A stretch of DNA of 64,000 nucleotides from Apostichopus japonicus (GCF_037975245.1 NC_092570.1:11325001-11389000); one strand, 5' to 3'; shown: positions 1-12,199, numbered from the stretch's first letter. The notes: generated by a model not told the origin, from the sequence alone. A program made the numbers and translations.

Positions 1-119
1 GGATGAAAGACCCACTTTACTATGATTCATTGCTTCAAATACCACAGCCTTTATCTGCCTACTGGAGGAGCGCCCACTGTCCAGTCTAGTTGTTGCTGCA
101 GAAGATCCTTTAGTGATAG

Positions 120-1276
120 TAGTGTTTACATGGGTCCAAAAATCGGGAACCGGGTACCCGAGAGCCGTTACCCGTCGGGTATCCAGGTACCCAGAAAAAA
201 AATTGTTTACCCTTGTGTATCACGATTTTCAAGAAATTACATATTGTATGCTATAATAAATGAATTGTATTCTGTACTGACAATGTTTTCATGTTCAAAT
301 ACGTAGGTGTAACATAAGGTATAAAACCTTCCTGAATAATTTCTATTTGGTTTTGTTTCTCTCATTAACTTGTTATAAATTTCATATAATTAACATCACT
401 ACTAACATCGCACTGCTGCCGCTGCTTATGCTTGCTCTCCGCCTCTATTGGATCAGACCACATAAATATCCAATTTAGCCCTTAAGCAGTTGTTACTACT
501 ACTATCTATTATGCATTATCTGCGAGATGCATTTGGAATAAACGTCTAGTAAAAAGCAACTTGTGATTTATATTTTTTAGTTATCCCATCTATAATTCAT
601 TAACCTCTCGTGAAATTCCTTGTCAGCCTTCACTTCTATGAAATAAATGAATGAATAAATAATAATTGTGAGAATTCTTTCAATTTCCTCCACATGGTAG
701 CCTAACACCACACTAAGTCAATGAGAAATCTAGCTAAGCCTAACCATCAGTTAATTCGCTAAAATTGTGACGCAGTTATAAGATATCAATGAAATACTTT
801 CATTATTGCTGTTACGTTTGACCACATGGTTGCCTAACACCACACTGCGTCAATGGGGTAATCTAACCTAGCTATCTGTTTATTAGCTGAAATTGTGACG
901 CAGTTATAAGATATCCATGGAATACTTTCGTTATTGCTGTTATCTTCGACCACATGGTAGCCATGGTAGCCCACACTAAGTCAATGGGAAATCTGCCTAC
1001 CCATCAGTTTGCCCACAAAAAATCACACTTTGCGTAGGATACGGGTTGTTAATTAGGAACCGGGTAGCATCGCGGCAGTCGGGTACCTTCGTTATTGCTG
1101 TTATCCTCGACTACATGGTAGCCTAACACCAAACTAAGTCAATGGGAAATCTGCCTAACCGTAGGTTTGCCAAAAAAAAAAAAAAAAAAATCACACTTTG
1201 CGTAGGATTTCGGGTCATAAATTAGGAACCAGGTAGTACCGTTGGGCTGGTACCCGGATAACCCATGCAAACACTA
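120..1276 (+). mobile_element. Non-autonomous hAT element, family 'TAGTGTTT', copy 1
   Basis: It begins TAGTGTTTACATGGG and ends TGCAAACACTA, inverted termini that both lead into GGGTACCCG-rich sequence. Flanks are agtgatag (112-119) and agtcatag (1277-1284), an 8-bp target duplication with one mismatch, which is the hAT hallmark. The inside holds repeats of roughly 130 bp containing CCACATGGTAGCCTAACACC and CTAAGTCAATGGG. No transposase is present; the short open frames inside are not coding. Related copies lie at 9389-10498, 34418-34870, 36265-36675 and 54476-55346. Confidence 0.88.
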
Positions 1277-1736
1277 AGTCATAGCTCCCCTAGAGCCTAT
1301 CCACAGTATAAGAACTGAGTCTACCTATTGCCCTGTTCGTGAATGACCTTCTCTGCGTATTCCCCTGTAAGACTCCTCGAACCCCTTTGGTAGGTCTTGC
1401 CTCTCTTGGTCAATAGCGTCAAGGTCTACTTCTCTCCCATGACCTGAACTCCTACTTTGCCTGGGTCTCTTTACGGGTCAACTCTTCCTGCAGCTTTAGA
1501 TGGATTTTACCTGCAAATAGGTCATCCCCCCCCCCAAAAAACAGCAGTGCTATCATCCTTGTTCACCTGGTGGATGAGGCCACCTTCTCCTTTCTGCATT
1601 GTGTTACGAGGGCCCATTGTAGCCTAACGCTAGTTACTGCTAGTGAGGAGCCTAATGTTATAATATAGAAAGTATTGAAATTGCCTACGTGATAAATCAG
1701 TATTTGAGAAATTAGGTCGGGTTACTGTGTCAGAAT
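1277..1736. other. UXS1-side intergenic or intronic stretch, nothing recognised
   Basis: No supported exon, TE terminus or tandem array. ATGTTATAATA occurs twice (about 1645 and 1735), the second just at the start of the LTR-like region. Confidence 0.5.
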
Positions 1737-2770
1737 GTTATAATACACGATTGTTCTGGTATATTCCTTATGATGACGCGCTGGTCTCTGGTTAACGTCG
1801 GTTTACGTGAAATCGCGTGTAAGCTGTGCACACATTTTCGTGGATTCTCTGGAATGTTCGCGAGATATGCAAAGGACTTCCCAGAATAGAGAAACTGGGT
1901 CAAGTGTATCGAGAAAGATCTAGATGATTCTTGACATGGCGAATCGTATAAAAACCCGCCCAGATCGGAGAGTTTCTCAGTTTCTGAACGAATACAAGCG
2001 ACGACACATATTATACCATTCCACTATATATCGTCAGTGCTCAACTACCAGTAGTTTCTGAGGGATTGAGATATCGATACCAAGATTGATTCTGCACTTC
2101 CATTCAGAAGTTTGAAGAGGACTTTGCTGTGAAATACAGTTTTTCAGTCTTTATTTCGGAGAAGGTGAAGAATTTCTGTCTCCGTTGAGGAAGTTCTTTA
2201 TGCCAGGAGTTGGTGGCTATAAAGCTGATTTTCGGACTGACTCTGGTAATATTTAGTCGGCGAGAAGTTCGACTTGTGCTTCACTCGATTGTGGCTGGAA
2301 GTCCGTCTTCTATTTTGGAGCATCGCCGGAAAGAAGGTGACTGCTGTTTCTGGGATCGCGAGAAACTTCGTCGAGGACCAGTGAATTTTGCAGTACAACG
2401 GACCGAGAATAGTCGTCATCAAGGTCGTGGCCGCTGAGGGATATCGCCGTTGGAAGAGACCAGCGTGTTTTAAAGTGTATCCTATCTTATTAAGTTTGTG
2501 AGTAATTTTCTATATATTTGTAATTACCACTTATTGTGGTTGGTTCCGACTCCATTGTTCAATATAGTTTACGTTCTCATTCAAATTCTCTAGACTCGTC
2601 AATTTGTCTGTGTTCCTTACGGAAACGAACCCAGGCTTGTGTCTCGTTAAAAATTAGTTATCGAGACCTCTCGCATTCCAACGTAACAATTGTTATTGAT
2701 CTCTTGACACCCTGGCAAATTGATCATAAGTTAATCATTTCAACGGACCCCTTATATCAACGGACCCAAC
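1737..2770 (+). repeat. LTR-like or retroelement 5' region (candidate)
   Basis: Starts TGTTATAATACACG and contains a good TATA box (TATAAAAACCCGCC near 1949), followed by a G+C-richer leader unlike the A+T-rich surroundings. One possible end is CCCAACA at 2770; another is near 2690 (CCAACGTAACA). This resembles the long LTR of a BEL/Pao- or gypsy-type element followed by a decayed internal region. I found no second LTR, no target duplication and no convincing primer-binding site, so the call is weak. Confidence 0.3.
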
Positions 2771-3520
2771 AGTAGAAGGAGCTGCCCGCACTGTTTCTGA
2801 AGACAGGCAATTGTTGATGGTATCTCATGAGGACTTCTGCAATCAGAATAAGGACCAATGTAAACTTCATGCCTGCGTTGCTATTGTGGCTCCTGAAACC
2901 CCAGTCCAATATTGGCCACTCTCACTGAGCACTAACTCCGGAGGTACCGTCATTCCCCCTGCCGAGGTGTCCTCCTTTTCCACGACTCTTGAAGAATACT
3001 CCTCTAACACTCACTGAAACCAAGAACATGTCTTCTAGACCTGAGTTTTCTACTGATGCTCTACAGTCTAGAAAATCCTCCTCTCGCAGGCCCTCTGCCA
3101 TCTCTGGCTCCACTGCCATGGTGGACGTGGACACTGTTGTTTCTGCCAGGCCATATTTCTGTTCCCTTTCAAGGAGCTCGTCTCTTGCTCCCTTTTCCAA
3201 AAGAGGTTTCAAGAGGCCTGTCAACTAGGTCTTACCTATATCTAGGTAACCTGTTTCTTCTCTTCACCCTCTGATATCCTCATCTGAGGATTTGGACGAC
3301 ACGTCCAAGCAAGGGAACCATTTCCTACTGCTCCTCAGGGACCTCTCACACTTTCTCCTTCCCCACTGGTCTCCTCTGCTCTACTCCTGCTACCTCCTCT
3401 CCTTCCTCTCTTACTCTCCCCCATCTCTACTTCCCCCTTTTCCGAAGAGACATTCGGTTTCAGTAGCTGAGCTTGCTTCTGCAACTTATTCCTCCACTCT
3501 TTTAACCATGAGTTAATCTC
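2771..3520 (+). pseudogene. Decayed coding-like sequence, possible retroelement gag/ORF1
   Basis: G+C-richer, Ser/Pro/Leu-rich open stretches in more than one plus frame (2811-3017, 2989-3228, 3292-3516), separated by stops and frame changes. The position right after the LTR-like region suggests a retroelement gag-type remnant. No zinc knuckle, protease or RT motif is visible, so the family is unknown. Confidence 0.3.
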
Positions 3521-4581
3521 TTTCCAATGTGATAGGAGAAAATTGAATACAAACTAGACAAGGATCTATTCTAGTGCACGTTCGGCATTTTGGCAAAGAT
3601 CATGCTCGTCCCAAAATCTTTCTGGACGAAGCAACGAACAGTTCACACACTTAAGTTGGCTCCTTGAAGACATCTCTGAATTAAGGCAAATATGAATAGC
3701 AAATGGAGTAACAAAGGTGGATAGAATGATAAGCTTACAAAAACAGCCTAGCAAGTACGGAGGTAGCAATATGCTTCATGTAAGCTAGAAGCAAGTGGCT
3801 TACAAGGAGAGTAGTAACCGAAACCCTAACAAGAATACATAGAAATAGGCAAACGAATGGGAAAATGAAAGAATGCCAACTATAAACAGTTAATAGTCTT
3901 TGACAGAAAACTTAAAAAGAGAATGTGAAAATACAAGTCGAATATGACAACAATATGACTAGTACACAGACAGGAAAACTAGTGTGAGCAGTTTGAGGAA
4001 CCTACCTTTTCCCCCGAAAATACTAAACAAAGCGAGGAAAGGGATGTCCCGAAAACCTTCCCAAATGAAAAGGTTATTTCTCAGGTTGGACACAACAACT
4101 TCAGACTTCTTCCAAAACACCAAAAAGGGGCTTGAAAATCCAGTTCAGTAGAACTGAAATGATACACAATCAGACGTACTTTGGGTGGTAGGATAAGAAG
4201 GACGTGCATTGACCGGAGGGATCCAGACAGAGCGGGCGAACTGTGTTAAAAGATTCCCAGTTCATTATTTAAAAGGTACCATGCCTAGAATGCTAGGCAC
4301 GGTATCATGCAAGAGCTAAGGCTGTGAGGAGCAAAATAAATCTATCAGATTGACCACTAGTGTAGGTGTTGGGTAAGCTCCTATAAGACTGTTCATATTT
4401 TTTCTCTGTGACCTCCTTGATCATTGGGGTTACTCAACACAGACAGCCAAGAAATTAGAATGAGGAATCTATGTACCAAGTCTGAAGTTATTGTAACCTT
4501 CAGTTCCTGAGTTATGTCTATGCACCAGGTTGTCACATATGTACACACATACAATAAACATGAAGGATTGTTTGTACTCAC
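3521..4581. other. Start of a UXS1 intron; nothing recognised
   Basis: Searched on the minus strand for the last UXS1 exon (PLxEGL/YFRKEL-like); not seen. No TE ends, RNA gene or tandem array recognised. A small inverted repeat (GGTACCATGCCTAG...CTAGGCACGGTA) lies near 4276-4308. Confidence 0.5.
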
Positions 4582-4685
4582 AACTGGTTCCCACTTAAGG
4601 TGCTTCTTAGCTTTTGCTATATCTGGTTTTCTTCTCTTGGGATCATCCTCTGCTGCTTCGATGTTAGTTATTTTGCTGTCTCCCC
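4582..4685 (-). CDS. UXS1: UXS1 internal exon: RRKPD motif
   Basis: The 104-bp exon completes Gly and encodes GDSKITNIEAAEDDPKRRKP then DIAKAKKHLKWEPV. The DDPxRRKPD block is conserved; its second Arg is, from memory of the human enzyme's structure, a substrate-binding catalytic residue. The acceptor is cttgcag|GG and the donor GTT|GTGAGT, so it ends in phase 0. The final exon(s) (normally a PLxEGL..YFRKEL-type C-terminus) were looked for between 1 and 4581 and not found, so they should lie left of the window. The six exons give 674 coding bases, over half of an enzyme of about 420 residues. Confidence 0.97.
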
Positions 4686-4863
4686 CTGCAAGTGCAAACA
4701 CTTTACTTGAATTAAAATTTCCATCATTGTTGAATATTAATTAGACACAGCGTGGCAGATTTCTCCATGCGATTCAATATTAAAATCCAAAGCAAAGCTC
4801 ATTCATTAACTCAAGTAATGAAGGAAACTTAAAAATTCCTATTTTTATGAGTTTAATATATAG

Positions 4864-7212
4864 TAGGGCTGTAACGGTTAAACGGTTAACCGACTGAACG
4901 GCCGGATAAACGTCCGCTGTACATCGTATAAGTTTAACCGTTTTTGTAATGCCAATTACGCAGTCGCAATGGCGCGTCTTCACATCACTTTGTTTCCGAA
5001 ATAGACCGCAACATTTGCTTGCCGAAAATCACGTAATAATTGCAAACTTGATCACGCATCCATACAAAAGATTTTTAAGATCGGCGGTACGAATGAAGGG
5101 ATTACCAAGCGGTAGGTGACCCGTGAGGCGCCTATTATTACCCCGTTCGACAACGTGGCGAGTATGCATCTAATCCTTTCAAATTTATATTGCATTAAAG
5201 TAGTAAACGTTTTCTGTCGTATGAAGTTGACTTCAGTTCAGTGTTCTCTCTAAGGTGCGGGATTCCATTTAACTGACTCAGTAATCCCACAAAGAAAACA
5301 TTTGTCAGCTGGAAATCCCCGCATCGCTTCCTTGCATTCGTGATTAGTTTATACTCAATGCACAACGTACTCACTTGATTGTATAGAAAAAAACACTCTG
5401 AAAATCAATAGAGAAACTACCAATTGTGTACGAAAGGTAAACTGGTACACCTTCAAATATTACGAAAGATCGAGCAAAACACTTTCAAATCATTCACGCG
5501 AAACTAGCATATCGTGCTAAATGTTAAAATGTCATGTAAACAAGACACTAGTACACCCATTTATGAATAAAACGTAAGAACACATCTGGTGTTAAGCGGG
5601 GGAAAAAATTATTTTCTAGAATTTCCAAAATTACGGAGAAAATAATATCCTACCATAGTTAAGTGTATAGCAAATAGCCTAACCACCTCGTTGGTTACGG
5701 ATCTCACGTAACTACAAAAACACAACTAATTGTATATTGCGAAGTTGACGTTTTCTACATGAACATGGAAACAATATTAAGCATTTAGTTAATCATGCAG
5801 AGTGGCCTTTAACATGTGATTACAAGGTTTACTTTCATGTATCATGGGGAACAGACTGTTTTGCTCATGCGGAGGAATCAGTCGGCTGTTTTACTTACCT
5901 AACTGTTAATACGGGGATCATATTTTACCTACTTTTCTTAAACGTCTAAGATAATAATTCGCATTACTTTACCGAACCTTTACTGACTGACCTTATTAAA
6001 TCTAGACCATGAAACGTTCCTTGGCAACATGCCAAAAATGTTAACAAACAGGTGTTAGACAGGGGAAGAGCTCACAGTTGTTTGTCAAGGTACCTTGGAA
6101 AATGTAGCCTACCATACAGTAGTTGTAGTATAGTGCAAGCTATTCATTGTTAGGCAGTCTAGAAACGGGGTTTTGCCGAACGTTGCTTGTTTCATAATAT
6201 CGCATGTTTTGTAAGTTAAACTTTTTAAAGATTGTAAGACAGATAAATCTCTTTTCATTTTATAACGCTACTCTAACTTGTCATTTCAAAATTTTCATCA
6301 GTTTCGTGACAATTTAAATTAAAAAAGTTGTCAGTATTTTGCATCCACAGCTGCGAATATTTTATCGCCAGACACGCCAAATTTTCCGAGGCGTTAACCC
6401 CTGACCCCCACAAGGTGTTCCACCACATGACCCCACCGGGGGACTACCCCATGCCATTATGCTACGCATGCTACAGTAATTGTGTTCGCTGCGCGAACTC
6501 CATTGGGAAATCGACAGGGTGTTCGCGGGAAATTTAACAAAGTTTTCCACACTGCCCCCCTACCCTCTGCCTACCCCGCCACAATGCACAAATTAAATAT
6601 AATTGTGACCCATTGTTGTACTTGTAGTTGCGTAGGCCTTGCCCTACTACCGTACACTCCTGTAGTAATTGCTTCCTAACAACTTTCCTAACCTTGGCCT
6701 AGCTGGTGAAAGCCTTGTAGTCTAACACTCCATATGATCGCGAACTTCAATACCCAATGCCAATATTAAGTAGGCCTAGTAATATTAGGCTTGTAACTGC
6801 CATACAATGCCTACGCTATTACAGTAGGGGCTACGCAATGAACGAAGAAATATTTCCTTCAAAATCTCTGTAACAGTTACCGATGAACTGAAAAGAGAAA
6901 CAAAAATCTATTGAAAACTTCATGAAAACGCGCGATTCGTCTTTTTCAATGTAACGATCGTCAAAACTAAGCAAATACAACCTAATTCCTGACATACGTG
7001 TTATGAAAAAAACGGTACTTGCAGCGCTATTTTGAGAATGTACTTCCGCATCAAAAGTGGTGGCGCTCTTTCCGAATTATAATCTGAGATATGTAACTCT
7101 GATTTTCGGCTCTTATTTTGAGGCAACAACACTGGTTACGTTTAAACGTTAACCGTTCGGTTAATAGAAATGGTTAACCGGTTAGTGAATTAACCGGAAT
7201 GACACAGCCCTA
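4864..7212. mobile_element. Non-autonomous hAT element, family 'TAGGGCTG'
   Basis: Starts TAGGGCTGTAACGGTTAAAC and ends with the inverse of TAGGGCTGTGTCATTCCGGT; several GGTTAACCG motifs lie next to both ends. Flanked by a perfect 8-bp duplication atatatag (4856-4863 and 7213-7220). Length 2349 bp, no transposase frame. It takes up about three quarters of the UXS1 intron 4686-7793. Its internal sequence (about 5417-5675) recurs at the right edge of the window (63757-64000). Confidence 0.92.
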
Positions 7213-7793
7213 ATATATAGTAATGTGAATATATAGTAATGTGAACAGTGTCTGAGTGGTTGAGATGTGAACCAAATTCACTTGGTGAAAAAATGTATGA
7301 TGGTGTCTTAGTTTGATCATTTGCAATACTACTTTGATAATACTGGGTAGGTTGGTGAAGGGATTGACTATATGGTTGTTGAATAAACTCCTTTAAAGAT
7401 CAAAAAGCTATTTGCAGGAATATAAAGCACTCCACAAAGATAGAGAGCCAAAATGGTAAGTGGAATTGGACATCTGAGGGAATACCAAGATGTAAAATTC
7501 TGGCTGCCTTACCACCAAAAAATATATACTGCCAGAAATGACAGGCAGCCTCAATAGTTACTTTTTAAAATGTTACTGAGCACAGGTTGACAACTTACTA
7601 AAGCTTACATCAGAATTCAAATATTGAAAGATAAACTTGAAAAGTGGTTAAAACCCAAACTTCTCACAATTTGGACAGTTTATATGTACACAAAAATCCC
7701 TCCCTCTTAGAGAGCTGTATGCAGAGCCCATGTATGTAAAACAAAGCTATTAAATATATTTTATTTTAAACATGGTAACATTATTTAACTCAC

Positions 7794-7851
7794 CAATTTT
7801 CTCTTTGATTATGTTAGCAAAATCCATAATAGTATGCTCCTCTGGATTGCC
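7794..7851 (-). CDS. UXS1: UXS1 internal exon (58 bp)
   Basis: Encodes GNPEEHTIMDFANIIKEKI plus the first base of a Gly codon. GNPEEHT is an invariant-looking block in UXS proteins. The acceptor is atgtag|GGC and the donor G|GTGAGT. Phase 0 in and phase 1 out fit both neighbours. The exon sits between the Harbinger-filled intron (7852-11904) and the hAT-filled intron (4686-7793), so it is an island of about 60 coding bases in about 7 kb of TE-rich intron. Confidence 0.97.
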
Positions 7852-8433
7852 CTACATTTAATAATGAAAGAAATGTGATCATATACCTTTGATATGTAAT
7901 TGGTCTAATCCGAACAAAGTAATTTAGAGAGAATATATCCACTTTTTCAATATATGTTCGAAGTGGAGCAGGTGCTGCATGTTATCATATCCTATGCAAT
8001 ATCGGATTAAAAGGGTATTTATGATGAGAACTGGCAGTTATTTAGGGGCCTTTTCAAAACTCCCCGTTGCGGTGTGCCGCGGAGAGCCGAATTTCCACGG
8101 AGGCTATGAATATTCTGAATGACATCACTAGGCTTTGACCGAAAAGTCCCGAAGATTAATTAGGTAGTCAGCAGACAGAGCTTTGTCCGCGGGCACAATG
8201 GACAGCCTGCACTGAATGGAACGGCTTATGGTAGAGTGAATGAGTAGGCCTAGCCTATGCCTATTGTGTTCAGCAGAGTGAAACCCGGTCCTGCAATGCA
8301 AGTTTATTTTGTTCGGAGAGAGAAATAAACACAACCTGGCTTACTTGTTTTTTGGCTTGCTTCTTTTTTATGTTATTTCAATTGCCATTTCATATTTTAT
8401 ACCCTGAGAAACAAACCGAAATCCTAATTAAGT

Positions 8434-8463
8434 CAGGGAGTTGTTATGCATAACAACTCCCTG
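8434..8463. repeat. Perfect 30-bp palindrome
   Basis: CAGGGAGTTGTTATG is followed at once by its exact reverse complement, with no loop. CAGGGAG looks like a hAT-style terminus, so this may be two element ends joined head to head. A related hairpin starting with the same 15 bases lies at 40078-40105. Confidence 0.85.
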
Positions 8464-9388
8464 ATTAAACTCTTAAATCGATTCGCCAACGAACAGAGTA
8501 TAGTAGCTGAAGGAGTTCGACAACGTTGCCTACAGTACATACACCCATATATACTGTTAACACTCGTACAGCGCGTGTGTGGTGTTCACGACGAAACTTC
8601 GAAGTTCGAGCTGTACCTACTTCGTGTAATAATTAACGAATATTTAATCATATTTAGAAGGAGACTTAAGTGTGAATAACACATGAATAATAGTGGAAAC
8701 GGTGTTTATGACGAAAAGAAATTTAGCAATCTGCGGTGTTAGCTTTGACTGCTCTACTATACTTGCTTCTTAGTAGCGATATCATGACACGTGAATCGTT
8801 GATTATTGAAACCTATCTGCAAAATAAATGTCTACGATACCCCACACTCATTTTCTTCACAGTGAACTCTTTCAACTAAAGGGCCCCTCAACTGAATACC
8901 CTGTATATAGGCCCCAAATTATAGCATGCTATAATTGCTAGAAGTTTTCAAAGGTATTTCCCTCAATGTCTTTACTCTCCAAATTGTTCTCAGACATTCT
9001 AAATGAACACACAAGATGACTGAATGTCCCAGTGGGGTAAATATCCTCCGAGGTGATAATAAAAACAGTTTAAGAATTTTGACCAAAGGTGACCATATTT
9101 GAATTTCTGGCATATTTGAGGCCAATACAGCATACCTTTAAAAACTATACATTCTAAGCGACCAACTAACTGATGCAGCGTGTTATGTTTCAATTAAATA
9201 TCACTTGTCAGTTTTCTGAAGAGGATTGCAACGCAGACTGTGACAAACTTGGCAGATGATCAAACACAAATTCTTTGATTGTTTCGTTTCGTTTATTTGG
9301 TTGATCACTTCACGTGTAAACACATAAGGAGAAAGGTTATTGTTAAAATCATCGACATTTATTAAGTTATGCTTCCACAATAATAATT

Positions 9389-10498
9389 AGTTACGGTATT
9401 AACCGTGCACCCGCCCGACGCGATACTGTACACGGTTCCAAATTTATTACCTGAATCGTACCAAAAGTGTGATTTAAAAAAAAAAAATGGCAAACCGACG
9501 GTTAGGCAGATTTCCCATTGACTTAGTGTGGTGTTAGGCTACCGTGTGGTCGAAGATAACAGCAATAACGAAGGTACCTTCCCGACGCGACTACCCGGTC
9601 CCTAATTTATTATCCGAATCCTATGCAAAGTGTGATTTAATCAAAAAAAATTGCAAACCAATGGTTAGGCAGATTTCGCATTGACTTAGGGTGGTGTTAG
9701 GCTACCATGTGGTCGAAGATAACAGCAATAACGAAGGTATCCACCCGATGGGATACTACCTGGTTCCTAATTTATTACCCGAATCCTACGCAAAGTTTTA
9801 TTAAAAAAAAAAAAAAATTGCAAACCGATGGTTAGGCAGATTTCCTATTGACTTAGTGTGGCGTTAGGCTACCATGTGGTCGAAGATAATAGCAATAACG
9901 AAAGTATTCCATGGATATCTTATAACTGCATCACAATTTCAGCTAATAAAAAGATGGCTAGGTTAGATTACCCCATTGACTTAGTGTGTTGTTAGGCAAC
10001 CATGTGGTCAAACGTAACGGCAATAATGAAAGTATGGATATCTTATAACTGCGTCACAATTTCAACGAATAAACGGATGGTTAGGCTTAGCTAGATTTCT
10101 CATTGACTTAGTGTGGTGTTAGGCTACCATGTGGAAGAAATGATTATTTATTCATTCGTTTATTTCATAGAAGGAAAGGCTGACAATGAATTTTATGAGA
10201 TGTTTATGGATTATAGATGGGTAAACTAAATAATATTAATCGCAAATGGCTTTTTACTAATCGTATATTCCAAATGCGATCAAATTGCGCAATATCGCGG
10301 CTAATGCGAAACTTGGGCCTGCATAATAGATAGCAGTAGTAACAACTGTTTCCTGATCCAATAGAAGCGGAGAGCAAGCATAAGCAGCGGCGGCAGTGCG
10401 ATGTTAGTAGTAATGTTAATTATATGAAGTTATTAACAAGTTAATAAAAGAAACAAAAGCTAATAGAAATGATTGAGAAGGTTTTATACCTTATATTA
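9389..10498 (-). mobile_element. hAT family 'TAGTGTTT', copy 2, inverted and end-truncated
   Basis: Reverse-complement match to copy 1 (120-1276): CGCCCGACGCGATACT near the left end, four repeats containing GGTTAGGCAGATTTCC and TTAGTGTGGTGTTAGGCTAC, then CTCATAAAATTC-type sequence and GGTTTTATACCTTAT. The last ~190 bp of the family, with the second terminus, are missing. Inserted within the Harbinger-type element. Confidence 0.75.
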
Positions 10499-11904
10499 TT
10501 CTGGTCTCCCTGGCCTGTGCATAAAACCACTCTCTTCTTTATAACAATTCAACATACTGACAATCAACGACAGATGGACGAAGACTTGCTCTTTTCTAGT
10601 TTATTGACCAAAACATGTTGTGTTCTAAGGCAATAATTTCTTTATATTTTCTTGCTGTTTTGTCTTAAGAAATGTTTTGTAATAAAGATTTGTGTTCAAT
10701 ATGTTAACGATGGTTGTCAGTTGGTCTGTTTTGCGAAGTCCTTATAGTCTGGTCGATAAAGGTGAAAAATAATAAAGTTGTGTTGAATTTATGATGGTAT
10801 CAAATTCATAACAGAATGTTGTTAAAAGGATACATAAAAAAAATTCTCTGGCGAAAAGTTTTATGTGCTAGTCAATTCGGATGCTTTAAATGGCTTTCTA
10901 AAAGTTATCGGTATTAAAACACCCAGACAAAATTTATGCCCACGATGGGAAGCACGCGTACAGTATTTCAGGTTCGATCTGCTTGCCCTCTGTTTGATAA
11001 AATTACGTTCAGTGCACATATGCTAAGCAACAAGCACATTACATATTGAGCAGCTAAATATAATTAAGGCTGAAGCCACAGACTCCTTTCTTGATGGAAA
11101 CTAGGCTAGCGCTACGCGACGAGAGTTATGCTGGAATCACTTCCATATTTGAATGCGCTGCACATAACGCTATTTCACACGTAGGAGGCTAGGCTTTTTA
11201 TGTAACTGCGTGACTTGGCCGTAACTCAGTGCTCGATACGGGCGAATAAACAGAATGTACAAACAGAAACAGCTTTTCCCAAGAGGTTGCATTTAAGACC
11301 TTTTTTTTATATACCATAAACTTAAAAAATTATTAACATTGAATTTTGTTAGGAAGTGACAATTTCAACAGAAAGTCAAAGTTTTTCTTTCTTGAAAGTT
11401 TATTGTGGGCCATTGGTTGATGTTGTGCAATGTAGGCCTAGGATAAGCTCATGGCCTACCAATTTGACAAGGTGTATACTGATTGTGCGTGTATTGCTAT
11501 AGTTATAGTTGCGATGTTGTAAACAACAATAGGTGGGGAAACCACTTTCTTGACGAAACAGTAGGTCGAACTCGGTAAATCACTACAGTATAACTTCATG
11601 GACTGAGAGTATCGATCGTTTCTGCTCCTAGCAGCAGTGCTTTCTTTGTAACTCTAATCAGATTAAGTGCATGCTAGCTCTGTTGTGGAATATTTCTGAA
11701 AGGCTCAGGAGTGATCACTTGAGCTTGCTGCAATAATGAGACACACCTGAGTGCACACGAGCTGTGCTCTTCCGCGGCATACCACAACGGCAAGTTTTGA
11801 AAAGGCCCCTTAGTACAAATCAACATCCAAACAGTCACTTTCTGAGCCTTGATTCAAAGAAATTAACCTCCAGTAGAAGAATGAGAGTGAGCCTGAGTAC
11901 TTAC

Positions 11905-11965
11905 CAGATTGACAGGTGATGATATATTACTATTCATGAGGGCAATCATACCAGCCACAAGGTCA
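11905..11965 (-). CDS. UXS1: UXS1 internal exon (61 bp)
   Basis: A short exon that finishes the Ser codon and encodes DLVAGMIALMNSNISSPVNL, matching the DLVNGLVALMNSN region of animal UXS1. The acceptor is atacag|T and the donor CTG|GTAAGT; it ends in phase 0. The 4.05 kb intron after it in gene sense is about 93% Harbinger-type transposon. A degraded copy of this exon lies about 150 bp upstream in gene sense (12117-12165). Confidence 0.97.
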
Positions 11966-12116
11966 CTGTATTAAAAAAAATACAAACAAAAATATGAATA
12001 AACATTCTAAAGAGCAAATTAACTATAACTACATGTTAAGATCAGGGTCAGTATATTTATTTAACAAAATCCAAAAGTAAATATCAATAAACATTAAACA
12101 GATACAAGTTTACTGT

Positions 12117-12165
12117 GATATGAAAATATTTGTGGTGGCAATCAAGCCAGCAGCAAGGTCAGATT
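12117..12165 (-). pseudogene. Degraded duplicate of the 61-bp UXS1 exon
   Basis: Read on the minus strand, this gives DLAAGLIATTNIFIS, which aligns with DLVAGMIALMNSNIS of the true exon at 11905-11965. Roughly 34 of the first 43 bases match by eye. There is no AG directly at the start; the nearest (ctttctag) would add an in-frame TAA. A possible donor (GTAAAC) sits near the end, where the frame also meets a stop. It lies in the same orientation, just upstream of the real exon in gene sense. It looks like a decayed tandem exon duplication, not a usable alternative exon. Confidence 0.6.
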
Positions 12166-12199
12166 ATTTGAAAACTAGAAAGCAAACAAGCTTTATGAT

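Larger units (their letters stand above)
8045..11809. mobile_element. Harbinger-type non-autonomous DNA transposon
   Basis: Inverted termini GGGGCCTTTTCAAAACT..CCGTTG are shared over about 45 bp with a few mismatches, including GCCGCGG. The 3-bp flanks are TTA (8042-8044 and 11810-11812), the target duplication typical of PIF/Harbinger elements. It is 3765 bp long with no DDE transposase seen. A hAT relative (9389-10498) has inserted into it. It fills about 93% of the intron 7852-11904. Confidence 0.8.

Noticed and set aside
2922-3224. 100-codon minus-strand frame
   Set aside because: Overlaps plus-strand open frames in the same G+C-richer decayed region; no domain or splice context.
1-4581. 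Possible last UXS1 exon
   Set aside because: No minus-strand sequence resembling the expected C-terminal block with an acceptor was found.
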